Assembly (NCBI RefSeq): GCF_009299485.1
Contig: NZ_WBSO01000010.1
Span: 26,828 to 90,827 of the forward strand
DNA length: 64,000 bases
From: Bifidobacterium apri
GTDB lineage: Bacteria > Actinomycetota > Actinomycetes > Actinomycetales > Bifidobacteriaceae
Direction of reading: 5' to 3'
This document shows positions 16,934 to 26,887 of the stretch, one piece after another. The notes under the pieces were generated by a model, which saw nothing but the letters and a program-made list of their open reading frames with translations, was not told the DNA's origin and ran no database searches. The first letter of the stretch is position 1. Each line of letters opens with the position of its first letter. The position numbers were made by a program, and so were the translations under genes.

Positions 16934-19099
16934 ATGCCGACTTATGATCTTGGACTGGAACACGTTTCGCTGTCGTTCGCCACGAAAACCATCTTCACTG
17001 ATGTGACGCAAGGGGTGTTTGAAGGCGATCGCATCGGTATCGTCGGGCGTAACGGTGACGGCAAATCAACGTTGCTTCGCCTGTTCTCCGGGGAACAGCA
17101 GCCTGATTCCGGCCGTGTGATAACACGCAACGGGTTGACGTTCGGCATGCTCAAGCAGCGTGATCCGCTTGATGACAACGCGACGCTGCGCGAAGCCGCC
17201 CTCGAAGGACGCGAGGACTATGAGTGGGCGTCCGATACGTCGTCGCGAGAGATCGTCGAAGCGCTTCTTGGCGGTATGAGTCTTGACGCCAAAATCGCTT
17301 CATTGTCCGGCGGTCAGCGCCGACGCGCGGATTTGGCGCGCCTGCTGCTGAAGGATTGGGATATCCTCGCTCTGGACGAGCCAACCAACCATCTTGATGT
17401 CGTGACCATCCACTGGCTGGCCGAGCATCTGAAAAACCGCTGGGCCTCCGGTCAGGGGGCGTTGCTGCTGGTCACCCACGACCGGTGGTTCCTCGACGAG
17501 GTGTGCGAATCGATGTGGGAGGTGCATGACGGGCAGATCGACCCCTTCGAGGGCGGGTACAGCGCGTACATGCTGCAACGCGTGGAACGTGACCGTCAGG
17601 CCGACGTGCGTGAGGAACGCCGGCGGAATCTGGCCCGCAAAGAACTCGCTTGGCTATCCCGTGGTGCGAGGGCGCGTTCGACCAAACAGAAGTTTCACGT
17701 GAAACAGGCTCGCGAGCTCATCGCCGACGTGCCGCCGATGCGCAATACGTTGGAACTGAAACAGATGGCGACATCCCGTCTGGGCAAGCAGGTCGTCGAT
17801 CTGATTGATGTGACGCAGATTTTCGAGCATGCCCGGGGCGATGCGGATATCGATCCGGATGTCGCGGATATGGAGGCGTCCGCTTCGCGTGTTGATGTGG
17901 TGCCGGCGATGTATGCCGAACCACAGGTACGTGGCAGCATTGAAGTCGCGGTTGATGATTTGACCGATCCAAGACTGGTGGATGCAGGTGTGCCGGAAGC
18001 AGTGAACGCCGTGGCACAAGCCGCTCAGGACGGAACTGCAACGAGCGATGCAACCGGTGCCGCGCAAGGGCATGACGACGTGCAAGGGAACCGGATTGAA
18101 GCTACGTCCGCGGCGAAAACCGTCACCGTCACCGGGCGCAAGATTCTTGACGATGTCACGTGGCTGATCGGTCCTGGCGACCGCATCGGCATCGTCGGTG
18201 CGAATGGAGCCGGAAAATCGACGTTGCTGAGCATCCTCGACGGCACCATCACGCCGACGGCAGGACACGTCAATATCGGGAAAACCGTAAAATTCGCGGT
18301 TCTTTCGCAGCGGCTCGACGAACTGGAAAAACTCGGCAAATACAAGATCAAGGAAGTGCTCAGCCGCTACAAGCCGAGTTATGTCGTCGATGGAAAAGAA
18401 GTCACTCCAGCCCAGCTTATGGAACGCCTCGGCTTTTCATCGGCCCAGCTCATGACGCCGATCAGGGACCTGTCAGGCGGGCAGAAGCGGCGGATGCAGC
18501 TGCTGCTGATTTTGCTTAACGAACCCAACGTATTGATTCTCGACGAGCCGGGCAACGATCTGGACACCGATATGCTTGCGGTTATGGAAGATCTGCTCGA
18601 CACGTGGCCGGGCACGCTTATCGTCGTTTCGCACGACCGGTATCTGCTGGAGCGCGTCACCGACGAGCAGTATGCGCTGATTGGCGGCAAGGTGCGGCAT
18701 CTGCCTGGCGGTGTCGGCGATTATCTCGACATGGTTGAGCAAGCCCGCAAAGACGGTGATTGGTCCGCCATTCTCGGTACGGAGACCAACGGGCGTGGAG
18801 GTAAGGCAGGCTCCGAAGGTTCCGTTGTCCAGGCTGGCGATGCCGGGTCGGAGCAGCCGCAGACGCGCAAGTTGGGTGGCAAGGAATTCCATCAGGTGTC
18901 CAAGCGTGTGTCCGCGATTGAGCGCAAACTGGCGAAACTCGAGGAGAGCCGTGCTGATATCGAAGCGAAGATGGCCGCTCATGATCCCAGCGATTTTGCA
19001 GGTCTCAATGAGCTCAACACGCAGTTGACCGCCGTGAACGACGAGAAAGACGCGCTTGAAGCTGAATGGCTGGAACTGTCCGAAGAACTCGAAGGCTGA
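16934..19099 (+). CDS. ABC-F family ATPase (Uup/Ettf-like)
   Basis: A 721-residue soluble protein with two ABC domains and no membrane segment. Domain 1: GRNGDGKSTLL, LSGGQRRRADLARLLL, ALDEPTNHLD. Domain 2: GANGAGKSTLL, LSGGQKRRMQLLLILL and a Walker B LDEPGNDLD, where Thr is replaced by Gly. The C-terminal 90 residues (from about 655) are a predicted coiled coil like that of Uup. ABC-F proteins act on the ribosome E site or on DNA. The linker between the domains carries an unusual Ala/Asp-rich insertion of about 80 residues (roughly 305-385) in addition to the family's interdomain linker. ATG 16934 gives MPTYDLGLEHVSLSF, a natural domain start. Confidence 0.93.
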   Translation: MPTYDLGLEHVSLSFATKTIFTDVTQGVFEGDRIGIVGRNGDGKSTLLRLFSGEQQPDSGRVITRNGLTFGMLKQRDPLDDNATLREAALEGREDYEWASDTSSREIVEALLGGMSLDAKIASLSGGQRRRADLARLLLKDWDILALDEPTNHLDVVTIHWLAEHLKNRWASGQGALLLVTHDRWFLDEVCESMWEVHDGQIDPFEGGYSAYMLQRVERDRQADVREERRRNLARKELAWLSRGARARSTKQKFHVKQARELIADVPPMRNTLELKQMATSRLGKQVVDLIDVTQIFEHARGDADIDPDVADMEASASRVDVVPAMYAEPQVRGSIEVAVDDLTDPRLVDAGVPEAVNAVAQAAQDGTATSDATGAAQGHDDVQGNRIEATSAAKTVTVTGRKILDDVTWLIGPGDRIGIVGANGAGKSTLLSILDGTITPTAGHVNIGKTVKFAVLSQRLDELEKLGKYKIKEVLSRYKPSYVVDGKEVTPAQLMERLGFSSAQLMTPIRDLSGGQKRRMQLLLILLNEPNVLILDEPGNDLDTDMLAVMEDLLDTWPGTLIVVSHDRYLLERVTDEQYALIGGKVRHLPGGVGDYLDMVEQARKDGDWSAILGTETNGRGGKAGSEGSVVQAGDAGSEQPQTRKLGGKEFHQVSKRVSAIERKLAKLEESRADIEAKMAAHDPSDFAGLNELNTQLTAVNDEKDALEAEWLELSEELEG

Positions 19100-19369
19100 A
19101 CGTTCGCAGCGATGGTTCGTGCCGCGGTCTGCGGCGATACCCGTTGGCGGGAGGCAACGGGATGACACGGGATGACGCGGGATGCCGTGCTGGGCTGAGT
19201 GTGCTGAGTGTGCTGCGTGCGTATCGTGGGATGCTGTACACTGCGTGTACCTCGTGTGCTGCGTGCACCGTGTGTACCGCGGGCGCGCATGGGTCGGATT
19301 TACATGCTTGACCGGTCGCGACAACTCCGGCAGCGACAACTGAAAAACAACCGGGCTTCACCATACAGC
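19100..19369. other. Gene-free gap with short direct repeats
   Basis: Downstream of the ABC-F gene are GGGATGACAC, GGGATGACGC and GGGATGCCG in a row (about 19160-19186), then GTGCTGAGT twice and GTGCTGCGT (19199-19220). No gene is apparent before the ilvN terminator. Confidence 0.5.
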
Positions 19370-19402
19370 AAACCCCGCGAGACCTGAGATCCCGCGGGGT
19401 TT
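19370..19402 (-). terminator. Terminator of the ilvBN operon
   Basis: Arms AAACCCCGCG (19370-19379) and CGCGGGGTTT (19393-19402) pair around a 13-nt loop, about 30 bp after the ilvN stop on the minus strand. It could also stop transcripts coming from the ABC-F gene. Confidence 0.75.
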
Positions 19403-19432
19403 CACACAAATCGGCTGCTTCAGTGCCGAGCC

Positions 19433-19987
19433 TCAGCGTCCGGTGATTTCAGAGCCGATGACTTTCTCGCTCAAGGCCTTCGGGCCACGGGTCACCGCGA
19501 CCGCGCCGGAACGGACCAGCTCGATAACACCGTAATGCGCAAGCAGACCGAGCAGCGCGTCGATCTTGCCTTCCGCGCCGGTCGCTTCAATCGTCAGCGA
19601 CTCCGGGTTCACATCGACGACGCGAACGCGGAACAGGCGCACAATCTCCAACACGTCAGAGCGATTGGACTCGTCCGCGCTGACCTTGATGAGCACGAGT
19701 TCACGTTCGACGGTGTTATTCGGATCCAGCTCGACGATCTTGAGCACGTGCAGCAGCTTATTGAGCTGCTTGATGATCTGTTCCAGCGGTACGGCCTCGA
19801 CATCGGCTGTCACCGTGATGCGGGAAATATCCGGGCGCTCCGTAGGCGAAACGGACAGCGAGTTGATGTTGAACGCGCGACGGGCGAACAGGCCGGCGAC
19901 ACGAGCCAGAACACCAGGACGATTCTCAACCAGCACGGACAGGGTATGACGCTCGGAACCGGGCTGTGATGCAGGATAGTTTGCCAT
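19433..19987 (-). CDS. ilvN: Acetolactate synthase small (regulatory) subunit
   Basis: The regulatory subunit of acetohydroxyacid synthase, first common enzyme of valine, leucine and isoleucine synthesis; it activates IlvB and carries the valine feedback site. The 184-residue product has an N-terminal ACT domain, HTLSVLVENRPGVLARVAGL (about 14-33) followed by NINSLSVSPTE, and a C-terminal regulatory domain. Length is usual for actinobacteria. It lies 39 bp after ilvB, with AGGAGTCATTATG-type spacing at its start. Confidence 0.95.
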   Translation of the reverse strand: MANYPASQPGSERHTLSVLVENRPGVLARVAGLFARRAFNINSLSVSPTERPDISRITVTADVEAVPLEQIIKQLNKLLHVLKIVELDPNNTVERELVLIKVSADESNRSDVLEIVRLFRVRVVDVNPESLTIEATGAEGKIDALLGLLAHYGVIELVRSGAVAVTRGPKALSEKVIGSEITGR

Positions 19988-20026
19988 AATGACTCCTCTA
20001 AACCTCGATGCCTTCCTTGCTGTGGT

Positions 20027-21949
20027 TCACGCTGCGTCCGCGGCTGCGACGGCATTGCCAGTGGCGCCAGATGCAGCCTTCGCCTGAGCGGCAGGGCTGA
20101 GCAACGGACGGACACCCGGACGGTACGCTACTTCGTCATTCGACGCACCCGCCGGAACCATCGGCCACACCATCGCGTCCTTCCAGACGCGGAAGTCGAT
20201 GAGCACCGGACGATCGTTGATCGCGTTGGCCTTCTTGATCGCCTCAATCGCCTCGTCCTTCGTGAACGCGCGCAGGCCGACGCAATCGTAAGCTTCGGCA
20301 AGCTTCACGAAATCAGGCACATCGACGATATCGTCACTGTTTTCGCCGTCGTTCAGGCTCGTCGCCGAATAATGATGGTCGAAGAACAGCGTCTGCCACT
20401 GACGCACCATGCCGTATACGGAATTATTGATGATGGCGATTTTGATCGGCGTATGGTCGAGCAGGGCGGTCGCCAACTCCTCAGAGGTCATCTGGAAGCT
20501 GCCGTCGCCGTCGATCAGCCATACCGGCTTGCGGCCGTTGAATTCACGCTGTGAACCGACTTTCGCGCCGATTGCGGCGGGCAGACCGAAGCCCATCGTG
20601 CCGAGACCGCCGGAAGAAATCCACGAATGTGGATGCTCGAAGTCAATAAGCTGCGACGCCCACATCTGATGCTGGCCGACGCCCGCGACCCAAATGGTCT
20701 CCGGATCCGCGTTCTTGGACAGCTGCTCGACAACCCACTGCGGGGAGAGCGAACCGTCCACAGGGGCGTCCTGCGGCTCGTCATACGTCGTGGGGTACTT
20801 CTCACGCCACTCGTTGATCTGCGCCCACCACGGTTTGAGGTTCGGCTTGCTGTGGATGGCCTGCTGACGCTTGATTTCAGGAATCAAGTCGTCAAGCACT
20901 TCTGCCACGTCGCCGACAATCGGCACGTCAGGCTGACGGTTCTTGCCGATTTCCGCCGGATCGATGTCGATATGGATGACGCGTGCGGCAGGAGCGAAGG
21001 AATCCAGACGGCCGGTCACACGATCGGAGAATCGCGAACCGATGGCGACCAGCAGATCGCAACGCTGGACTGCACCGGTTGCGGCGATGGTGCCGTGCAT
21101 ACCGAGCATGCCGAGCACCTTCGGATCGGAATCCGGGACGATGCCGCGCGCGGGCAGCGTGGTGACGATCGGGGCGCCTGTCAGATCGGCGAGTTCCTTG
21201 ACCTGTTTGCCGGCGTTGGAACGGACCGCGCCACCGCCCACGTACAGCACCGGGCGGTAGGACTGCGAGAACAGCTTCGCCGCATCCGACAGCACGTGGC
21301 CATGCGCCTTCGTGGTGGGATTGTAGCCGGGAAGAATCATCCGCTGCGGCCAGGAATAATACATCTGGCCGTTCTGCGCGGTCTTGGTCAGATCAACGAC
21401 CACCGGGCCGGGACGGCCGGAACCGGCGATGTAGTATGCTTCGGCGAGCACACGCGGAACGTCTTGGGCGTTCGTGACCAGATAGGAGTGCTTGGCAACC
21501 GGGTAGGTGATGCCGACGATATCGGCTTCCTGGAACGCATCGGTGCCGATAGCGCCCACGCCCACCTGACCGGTGATGACCACCATCGGGATGGAATCCA
21601 TGTTGGCGTCGGCGATAGCGGTGACCACGTTGGTGGCGCCAGGACCGGACGTGACGATGCATACGCCCACCTTGCCGGTCGCCACGGCATACCCTTCCGC
21701 GGCATGGCCTGCGGCCTGCTCGTGACGGGTGAGCACGAAACGGAACTTGGTGTGCTGGTTGATGGCGTTGTAGACAGGCAGGATGGCTCCGCCGGGGATA
21801 CCGAACACGTCCTTGACGCCCAGATCCTCCAGCGAACGGACCAGCGCCTGTGCGCCGGTCATCTTTTCACCGTCGACGATGGACTGTTTCTCCGCTGCGG
21901 GTGCCTTAGGCACGCCGCTGAATGCCTGAAGTGGCGTTGGTGTAGCCAT
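20027..21949 (-). CDS. ilvB: Acetolactate synthase large (catalytic) subunit
   Basis: A thiamine diphosphate-dependent enzyme that condenses pyruvate with pyruvate or 2-oxobutyrate. The 640-residue product shows the N-terminal PYR domain with [14 protein letters not shown] and [15 protein letters not shown] (catalytic Glu), the central FAD domain, and the C-terminal PP domain with [18 protein letters not shown] leading to INNSVYGMV (the GDG-N26-NN thiamine motif). I start at MATPTP (21949), preceded by GAGAGGGATT; an in-frame ATG 12 bp upstream is less well placed. Upstream, 282 bp separate it from the rnc stop, room for its own promoter and leader. Confidence 0.95.
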   Translation of the reverse strand: MATPTPLQAFSGVPKAPAAEKQSIVDGEKMTGAQALVRSLEDLGVKDVFGIPGGAILPVYNAINQHTKFRFVLTRHEQAAGHAAEGYAVATGKVGVCIVTSGPGATNVVTAIADANMDSIPMVVITGQVGVGAIGTDAFQEADIVGITYPVAKHSYLVTNAQDVPRVLAEAYYIAGSGRPGPVVVDLTKTAQNGQMYYSWPQRMILPGYNPTTKAHGHVLSDAAKLFSQSYRPVLYVGGGAVRSNAGKQVKELADLTGAPIVTTLPARGIVPDSDPKVLGMLGMHGTIAATGAVQRCDLLVAIGSRFSDRVTGRLDSFAPAARVIHIDIDPAEIGKNRQPDVPIVGDVAEVLDDLIPEIKRQQAIHSKPNLKPWWAQINEWREKYPTTYDEPQDAPVDGSLSPQWVVEQLSKNADPETIWVAGVGQHQMWASQLIDFEHPHSWISSGGLGTMGFGLPAAIGAKVGSQREFNGRKPVWLIDGDGSFQMTSEELATALLDHTPIKIAIINNSVYGMVRQWQTLFFDHHYSATSLNDGENSDDIVDVPDFVKLAEAYDCVGLRAFTKDEAIEAIKKANAINDRPVLIDFRVWKDAMVWPMVPAGASNDEVAYRPGVRPLLSPAAQAKAASGATGNAVAAADAA

Positions 21950-22231
21950 AATCCCTCTCATGTGTGTTGATGGTGCTCCGCTGCGCGTCGCTCCTGGTGG
22001 GGCGCAACCCGGTGAGGCGCCTGTGCCGCCTGTCCCGCTTGTGGCGGTATGGCAGGCCAGATGGTTCGTATTGGTTTTATCGTAATCGCCCGTGGCGAGA
22101 TAATCGCCGAATCGACCACATGATGGTAATGACTCGGCGATTCGGCAGTGGCGTCATTGCGACGGGATTCGCGTTCGGCTGGGCTTGCATGCCGCCCGAA
22201 TCGTTGTTGTGCGCCGCAAGGCGTGGTCGGA

Positions 22232-23209
22232 TTATGCGGCAGTGCTGCCGGTGGTGTCGGTGCTGTCGGACGTGTCGGTGCTGCCGGCGTGTGCGCGCAT
22301 ACGTTTGCAATCGCGCTCGCGTTGCTTGAGCGTATGCCACGCCTGCTCGGCGGCGGCGAGTTGCGCTTTGCGCTTGCTTGTCCCCGCGCCGGTTCCCAGC
22401 AGCGGATCGTCGCCTTCTTGCGCGACTGCACCATGCTCGTCATGAATCGGCAACGTCCAACGCTTGCCGTACCCGCCGGGAAGAACAGCGCGGGCTGTGA
22501 ACTGCTGCGCGTACTCCGGGCCGCTGACCGACATGCGATACACCGGTTCGCTCAGACCCATCTCGTGGGTGAGCACGGTCAGCGAGGTCTTCCAATCCAA
22601 GGCGGGGCCTTCAGTGGCGACCTCCCTGAGCGTGTCGTCCACGAGCCTGTGCACGACTTCGCGCGCGCCATCGATGCCATGCTCGACGAAGGTGGCGCCG
22701 ATCAAGGATTCAACGATGTCGCACAAAATGGAGCTTTTGCCCGCACCGCCGGATTCGGACTCTCCGTGTCCAAGCAGAATGAAAGGTCCTACATGGAGTT
22801 TCTCGCGCGCGATGGCCGATAAGGACTCTTCGGACACGGCTTTCGCGCGCATCTTCGCAAGCTGCCCTTCATTCATGTCTGGATGCGCTTTGAACAGGGT
22901 CTCTGTGGAGACGAGTTCCAGTACCGCATCGCCAAGGAACTCAAGCCGTTCATAGTTGGGGGCACCGGGATGCTCGTGTGAGAACGAGCGGTGCGTCAAC
23001 GCTTGGACCAGCAATTCCGGGCTGATGGTGGTGCCGAGCGCGTCCAACAGTTCCTTGGCGGGAGCCTGATCGGGCGCTTCCTGCCTGGAAACGCCGACAT
23101 GATGCTGTTGGAAGGCTTCGTCGGCATGGTCAATATGCGATGTGTTGGATGACTGATGCTTGCTGTGATGCTGGTGATTCTCTGACATGTCGTCGCTGCT
23201 GATGGTCAT
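22232..23209 (-). CDS. rnc: Ribonuclease III
   Basis: RNase III cleaves double-stranded RNA, including the rRNA precursor. The signature NYERLEFLGDAVLELV (about 85-100) carries the metal-binding acidic residues; the second acidic site lies in SILCDIVESLIGA. A double-stranded RNA-binding domain follows (about 205-305, ending in KRKAQLAAAEQAW). The product is 325 residues, long for the family: it has a His/Ser-rich N-terminal extension of about 45 residues and a Thr/Ser/Asp tail. Start ATG 23209 has AGGGG 8 bp upstream; an alternative is MSENHQ seven codons later. Confidence 0.94.
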   Translation of the reverse strand: MTISSDDMSENHQHHSKHQSSNTSHIDHADEAFQQHHVGVSRQEAPDQAPAKELLDALGTTISPELLVQALTHRSFSHEHPGAPNYERLEFLGDAVLELVSTETLFKAHPDMNEGQLAKMRAKAVSEESLSAIAREKLHVGPFILLGHGESESGGAGKSSILCDIVESLIGATFVEHGIDGAREVVHRLVDDTLREVATEGPALDWKTSLTVLTHEMGLSEPVYRMSVSGPEYAQQFTARAVLPGGYGKRWTLPIHDEHGAVAQEGDDPLLGTGAGTSKRKAQLAAAEQAWHTLKQRERDCKRMRAHAGSTDTSDSTDTTGSTAA

Positions 23210-23479
23210 GCTAGGTACCCCTGTCTATGTCCTGTTGTGTTCTGCCGTCACGCGTGGTGCATGACGATTCGGCGACTTCCGGTGTTCTGCTGGCGGCCGA
23301 ACTAGGGGGTGTCCCCGTTGTAGTAGCCGGCAGGATGCCTGAAGTCCATGCCTTGCGCGTCGCGGATAGCCCGTCAATCGTCGGGCATCCTCTCTGCGGC
23401 AAGACCTGGCCACTATCATAGTGGCGGTCGTGATTTTGCCGGTCTTCTGCGCAGCACACTGAGGAGGGGCGAATCGGTG

Positions 23480-23590
23480 TATCTGCGCGTTGTGCGACGT
23501 CTCGGTCACCCAGCGGACGGAATCTCGTGGTTGGTGGCGGCAGAAGGGGGTATCTGCGTGTCGTGCGGTTATGCGGTTGTGCAGTCGCCA
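23480..23590. repeat. Two degenerate TATCTGCG units, about 71-bp period
   Basis: TATCTGCGCGTTGTGCGAC at 23480 and TATCTGCGTGTCGTGCGG at 23551 are 71 bp apart and resemble the 72-bp array in front of recG. They lie in the 487-bp gene-free gap between rpmF and rnc (23210-23696), which otherwise holds the rpmF terminator. Confidence 0.55.
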
Positions 23591-23625
23591 GGCAACAGAT
23601 AACCGACAACAACAATCTGTGCGGA

Positions 23626-23669
23626 TACAGCAGGACCCTGCCACCCGTCGATGGCAGGGTCCTGCTGTA
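23626..23669 (-). terminator. 18-bp perfect hairpin downstream of rpmF
   Basis: Arms TACAGCAGGACCCTGCCA (23626-23643) and TGGCAGGGTCCTGCTGTA (23652-23669) are exact inverse complements with an 8-nt loop, 27 bp after the rpmF stop. There is no T run, so it may stop or stabilise the transcript end. Confidence 0.7.
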
Positions 23670-23696
23670 CTGAATTACCTCAGCTGTTCCGGACGC

Positions 23697-23891
23697 TCAC
23701 TTGGTGTGAGCGGACTGGATGGCGTCACGGTAGACGCGGCCGCGGAAGGAGCCGCAGCTCGGGCAAGCCACGTGCGGCAGCGTCGGAGCGCCGCAGTTCG
23801 GGCAGGTGACGGTCTGCGCTGCAGACGCTTTCCAGTTTGCGCGACGCGAATGCGTATTGGCGCGCGAGGTCTTGTACTTAGGCAGTGCCAT
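23697..23891 (-). CDS. rpmF: 50S ribosomal protein L32
   Basis: A 64-residue L32 beginning [20 protein letters not shown], with a zinc ribbon made by CPNC and CPSC (two Cys pairs, 10 residues between). Zinc-binding (C+) version. AGAGGA lies 7 bp before the ATG. It follows the DUF177 gene by about 200 bp, the usual order. Confidence 0.96.
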   Translation of the reverse strand: MALPKYKTSRANTHSRRANWKASAAQTVTCPNCGAPTLPHVACPSCGSFRGRVYRDAIQSAHTK

Positions 23892-24093
23892 GGTGTATTC
23901 CTCTATTTCGTTCGAACGATTGAGCTTAAGCGTTCAGAATTGTACCGCACCGTTCGTACAACGTCTACCGGAGGGCGACACGGCGCTCCGACAGACGGCG
24001 GCGGCGTTCTATACGCTGCCGTGAAGTTCCACGGCCCGCGCATACCCCCGTATCGTTCGGCGTGCCCCGCCGCATGGGGAGGAAAAAGAGTGG

Positions 24094-24711
24094 CTACTTC
24101 TCCTTCGGCTCCTGCGCGGCATGCTCGCCCGTTTCCCGTTCAAGCTGTTCCTTGAGGCCGGCAAGTGCCGCGAACCTGATATCCGTAGTGTCGTGCTGGT
24201 GATCGGGGTGTTCATTGAGGTTGATTCCGCATTGCGGGCACAGGCCTTTGCAATCCGGTTTGCACAGCGGTTGCAACGGAAGGGTTTCGACGAAGGTGTC
24301 ACGCAGCAAGGCTTCGAGATCGGCGAAGCATCCATCGGGGCTGAGCGGGTAGGAGTCTTCGGATTCCTCTTCGCCGGCGATGATGTCGGCGTCCTCGTTC
24401 GCATTGTCTCCCTTGTATTGGTAGGGGAAGAATGCGGTGACGTCGGCATCCCAGTCGCGTTGCAGCGGCTTGAGACAGCGGGTGCATTCCGCGTGGACGG
24501 GAGCGGTGATGTGGGCGCGGAAAATCAAGCCGTCAACGATGGAGTCAAACGCCCCTGCCACGTGGATCGGTTCACCTTCGGTCACGCCGACGATGGCATC
24601 TCCGATTCCGCTCGGGGCGGGGAAGTCCGCGTCCACGGGCGAGCTCTGCCCTGGTCGCGAGGCGACTTGCGCCACGGATACTGCCCATGCTGAATCTTCT
24701 GGACGTGCCAT
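24094..24711 (-). CDS. DUF177 (YceD-family) protein
   Basis: A 205-residue member of the YceD/DUF177 family, almost always encoded just before rpmF and linked to ribosome or 23S rRNA metabolism. The conserved C-terminal signature LCKPDCKGLCPQCGINLNE is present, as is an upstream Cys pair (CTRC). An acidic stretch DADIIAGEEESEDSY lies in the middle. The start at MARPEDS (24711) has GGAGGC 5 bp upstream, and lies 1 bp after the stop of the coiled-coil gene, so the two are co-transcribed. Confidence 0.9.
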   Translation of the reverse strand: MARPEDSAWAVSVAQVASRPGQSSPVDADFPAPSGIGDAIVGVTEGEPIHVAGAFDSIVDGLIFRAHITAPVHAECTRCLKPLQRDWDADVTAFFPYQYKGDNANEDADIIAGEEESEDSYPLSPDGCFADLEALLRDTFVETLPLQPLCKPDCKGLCPQCGINLNEHPDHQHDTTDIRFAALAGLKEQLERETGEHAAQEPKEK

Positions 24712-24712
24712 A

Positions 24713-25678
24713 TCAAGCCTCCGGATAGTCGTCTGATTGGATGTTGTGGTCGAGCCGGGCGCTCGCCTCGCGTTCACGCTGGTCAAGCACTGTCAGACCG
24801 CCCCGCACATCTTGGCTGAGCTTGTCGAGCTGGTCTTGCAGGCTTTGCATGACGTCGGTGCAGTACTGGTTGGCGCCGCTGGTGAGTTTGTCGGCTTGTG
24901 TTTGTGCTTGGTCGAGGATAGCACGCGCCTTCTGCTTCGCGATATTGGTGATGTTGTCTTGCCCGGCGAGGAATTGGGCTTGTTCTTGGGCGTCTCGTAT
25001 GATGTCCGCCGCGCGGCTCTGCGCTGAGGATACGACGGCGTTCGCTTGGGTTTGTGCGTTTTCGAGACGGCGTTCCGCTTCGCGCATGAGTGCTGAGGCG
25101 CGTTCGAGCTGGACAGGCAGCATGTTCTTGAGCTCGTCGAGCTGGCTGGCGAATGCGTCGCGGTCGATTCTGACTTGGGAAGGCGTGAAGATGCTGCTTT
25201 TTGCCTCATCAAGTTGCTGTTCGAGAGTGTCGATGATGTCGTAGACGGTGGTGAATTCCGCGCGGCTCTGGTCTTCCGCGTCGGTGTGCGTGCCGGTGTG
25301 CGCATCGGTATTGCGGGTTGCAGACGCGGGTGTCTGGGCGTCGCCCGATGGCGTGTCGGCGCTGGCTCCGCCGCGGCTGGACGGATCGCGCAAATCCGGA
25401 AGGGAAGACATGTCAAATGCGGAGAACACCGGTTTTGCCGCCGGCTTGGTGCCATCGGGCTGTTCCTCGACTTGTGCGGTATGCGTGTTGCCGTCATGGG
25501 CGGCCGTGGTTGAAGTGGCGGTCGAGACGAACGTGTCCGCTTCGGTATCGGCGGACTGTGCCGACGTTGACAGTGGCGTGGCATGGTGTTGTGTGGGGAC
25601 CTGGCCGCTCGACGGGTCGTCACTTGTGTCGGTCTCGTGCTGAGGATCGTTGGCGTTGTTGGCTTCCTCGCCTGTCAT
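24713..25678 (-). CDS. DivIVA/SepIVA-like coiled-coil protein
   Basis: A 321-residue protein: the first 140 or so residues are Thr/Asp/Ala-rich and disordered-looking; from about 145 (TTVYDIIDTLEQQLDEAKSS) to about 310 it is a long coiled coil rich in Ala, Gln and Glu. In mycobacteria the gene at this place between coaD and the DUF177 gene encodes SepIVA, a DivIVA-like septation factor; that role is inferred from position and layout only. ATG 25678 has AAGGAG 5 bp upstream, better than the ATG at 25765. Likely cytoplasmic, near the membrane or septum. Confidence 0.75.
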   Translation of the reverse strand: MTGEEANNANDPQHETDTSDDPSSGQVPTQHHATPLSTSAQSADTEADTFVSTATSTTAAHDGNTHTAQVEEQPDGTKPAAKPVFSAFDMSSLPDLRDPSSRGGASADTPSGDAQTPASATRNTDAHTGTHTDAEDQSRAEFTTVYDIIDTLEQQLDEAKSSIFTPSQVRIDRDAFASQLDELKNMLPVQLERASALMREAERRLENAQTQANAVVSSAQSRAADIIRDAQEQAQFLAGQDNITNIAKQKARAILDQAQTQADKLTSGANQYCTDVMQSLQDQLDKLSQDVRGGLTVLDQREREASARLDHNIQSDDYPEA

Positions 25679-25845
25679 GCTGTCTCCTTGCTGCCTGTGG
25701 TTTCCTGTGGCCATGTCGGTACGCGGCGGCTGGTCGGTTGCTGTGTGCCGCGCTCGCGCTGCCATGATGCCATATCGTTGGTGTCTTCTTCTATCGTAGG
25801 CGATGCGTCGGCGGTGTCGGGGCCGCTTCCGGCGGTGTGTTTCGG

Positions 25846-26352
25846 CTATTTACCGGCTTGACGCTCCTGCTCTTCTTCGTGCAGCGCGTGTTCGAGCAGG
25901 GGGATGACGCAATCGGGAACCATGCCGGTCACATCGCCGCCATGGCGTGCGACATCTTTGACTACGGAACTGGATATATGCTCCAGCACAGGGTCGGCGG
26001 GCAGAAACAGGGTTTCTACGTCGGCGAGTTTGCGGTTGACGAGCGCCATGCCGAGTTCGGCTTCGTAATCGCCGTTCTGCCGTAGGCCTTTGACGATGAC
26101 GGTTGCGCCGACCTTCTTGCAATAATCGGTGATGAGGCCGTCGGTGGAGGCGACGGTTACATTGTCGCACGTTCCGCCGAGAGCCTGACGGATGATATCA
26201 ACCCGGGTGCGTTCGGAAAACATCGGTGTTTTCGCGGCGTTGACGGCGACGACTACATGCACTTGTGTGAAGAAGCGCGAGCAGCGTCGGATAACGTCAA
26301 GATGTCCGGCGGTAACCGGGTCGAACGAGCCAGGGCATACTGCGATAGTCAT
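25846..26352 (-). CDS. coaD: Phosphopantetheine adenylyltransferase
   Basis: CoaD transfers AMP from ATP to 4'-phosphopantetheine, the penultimate step of coenzyme A synthesis. The 168-residue product has the nucleotidyltransferase opening [16 protein letters not shown] (T/HxGH as TAGH), [20 protein letters not shown] and the [16 protein letters not shown] motif (usually ISSTxxR; here Ser and Lys replace Thr and Arg). Length is typical. First gene of the minus-strand row running to rnc. Confidence 0.95.
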   Translation of the reverse strand: MTIAVCPGSFDPVTAGHLDVIRRCSRFFTQVHVVVAVNAAKTPMFSERTRVDIIRQALGGTCDNVTVASTDGLITDYCKKVGATVIVKGLRQNGDYEAELGMALVNRKLADVETLFLPADPVLEHISSSVVKDVARHGGDVTGMVPDCVIPLLEHALHEEEQERQAGK

Positions 26353-26385
26353 AGCACAAGCGTACCGCGTTTCCTGCCGGGCACG

Positions 26386-26512
26386 TCAGCTCAGCGTCGG
26401 TGGACGGTTTGGCCCCTGTTTCTGTCGACGCTGAGTGGGTCGTGAGTGTCGGCAGAGGGTTGTGACGACGCTGAGTGGGTCGTGAGTGTCGGTAGAAGGT
26501 TGTAACGACGCT
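26386..26512. repeat. Palindromic repeat family A, left composite
   Basis: About three units with TCAGCGTCGGTGGA, GTTTCTGTCGACGCTGAGTG and GTGAGTGTCGGCAGAGG lie 34 bp upstream of the coaD start and run into a linker (CGTGCCGCATCCGGGCGCTT) that joins a family B array. The same linker, inverted, joins the two families at 29343-29385. Confidence 0.75.
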
Positions 26513-26548
26513 AAAAATCGGGCGTGCCGCATCCGGGCGCTTCTCTCT

Positions 26549-26723
26549 ACAAACTGGTTACGCTGACAGCCCGCTTAGCGTAACCAGTTTGTGAAGGAGA
26601 CACAGCGACAAGCCCGCCACCAACAACACAAACTAGCTACGCTGGCGGCCCCCTCAGCGCAACCAGATTGAGAAGCTATACAAACTAGCTACGCTGGCGG
26701 CCCGCTTTCCGTAACCAGTTTGT
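26549..26723. repeat. Palindromic repeat family B, left composite
   Basis: Three units. The first is perfect: ACAAACTGGTTACGCT (26549-26564), a 12-nt centre, AGCGTAACCAGTTTGT (26577-26592). The others read ACAAACTAGCTACGCTGGCGG with complementary right arms. Linker words GCCACCAACAACACAAACTA and GAGAAGCTATACAAACTA have inverse counterparts in 29014-29343. Confidence 0.8.
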
Positions 26724-26887
26724 AGAGGGGACGGCGTCGGGGGCAGACGCAGACGTAGACAACATCGTCCAGGCAGAACGTCCTCTTCCCCACGAGGATG
26801 CTTGCACGTCGATGTGTCACCGCCGTCAGATATTTCGCGCGGCTATGATGGTGGAATCGACGACAATCCGGTGGAAGGCGGAAACTG

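Noticed and set aside
22079..22123. Leader peptide ([14 protein letters not shown]) before ilvB as attenuator
   Set aside because: It has only three Leu/Ile codons and no ribosome-binding site. A nearby AATCGCCGAGTC/GATTCGGCGATT stem is possible, but no terminator with T run follows.
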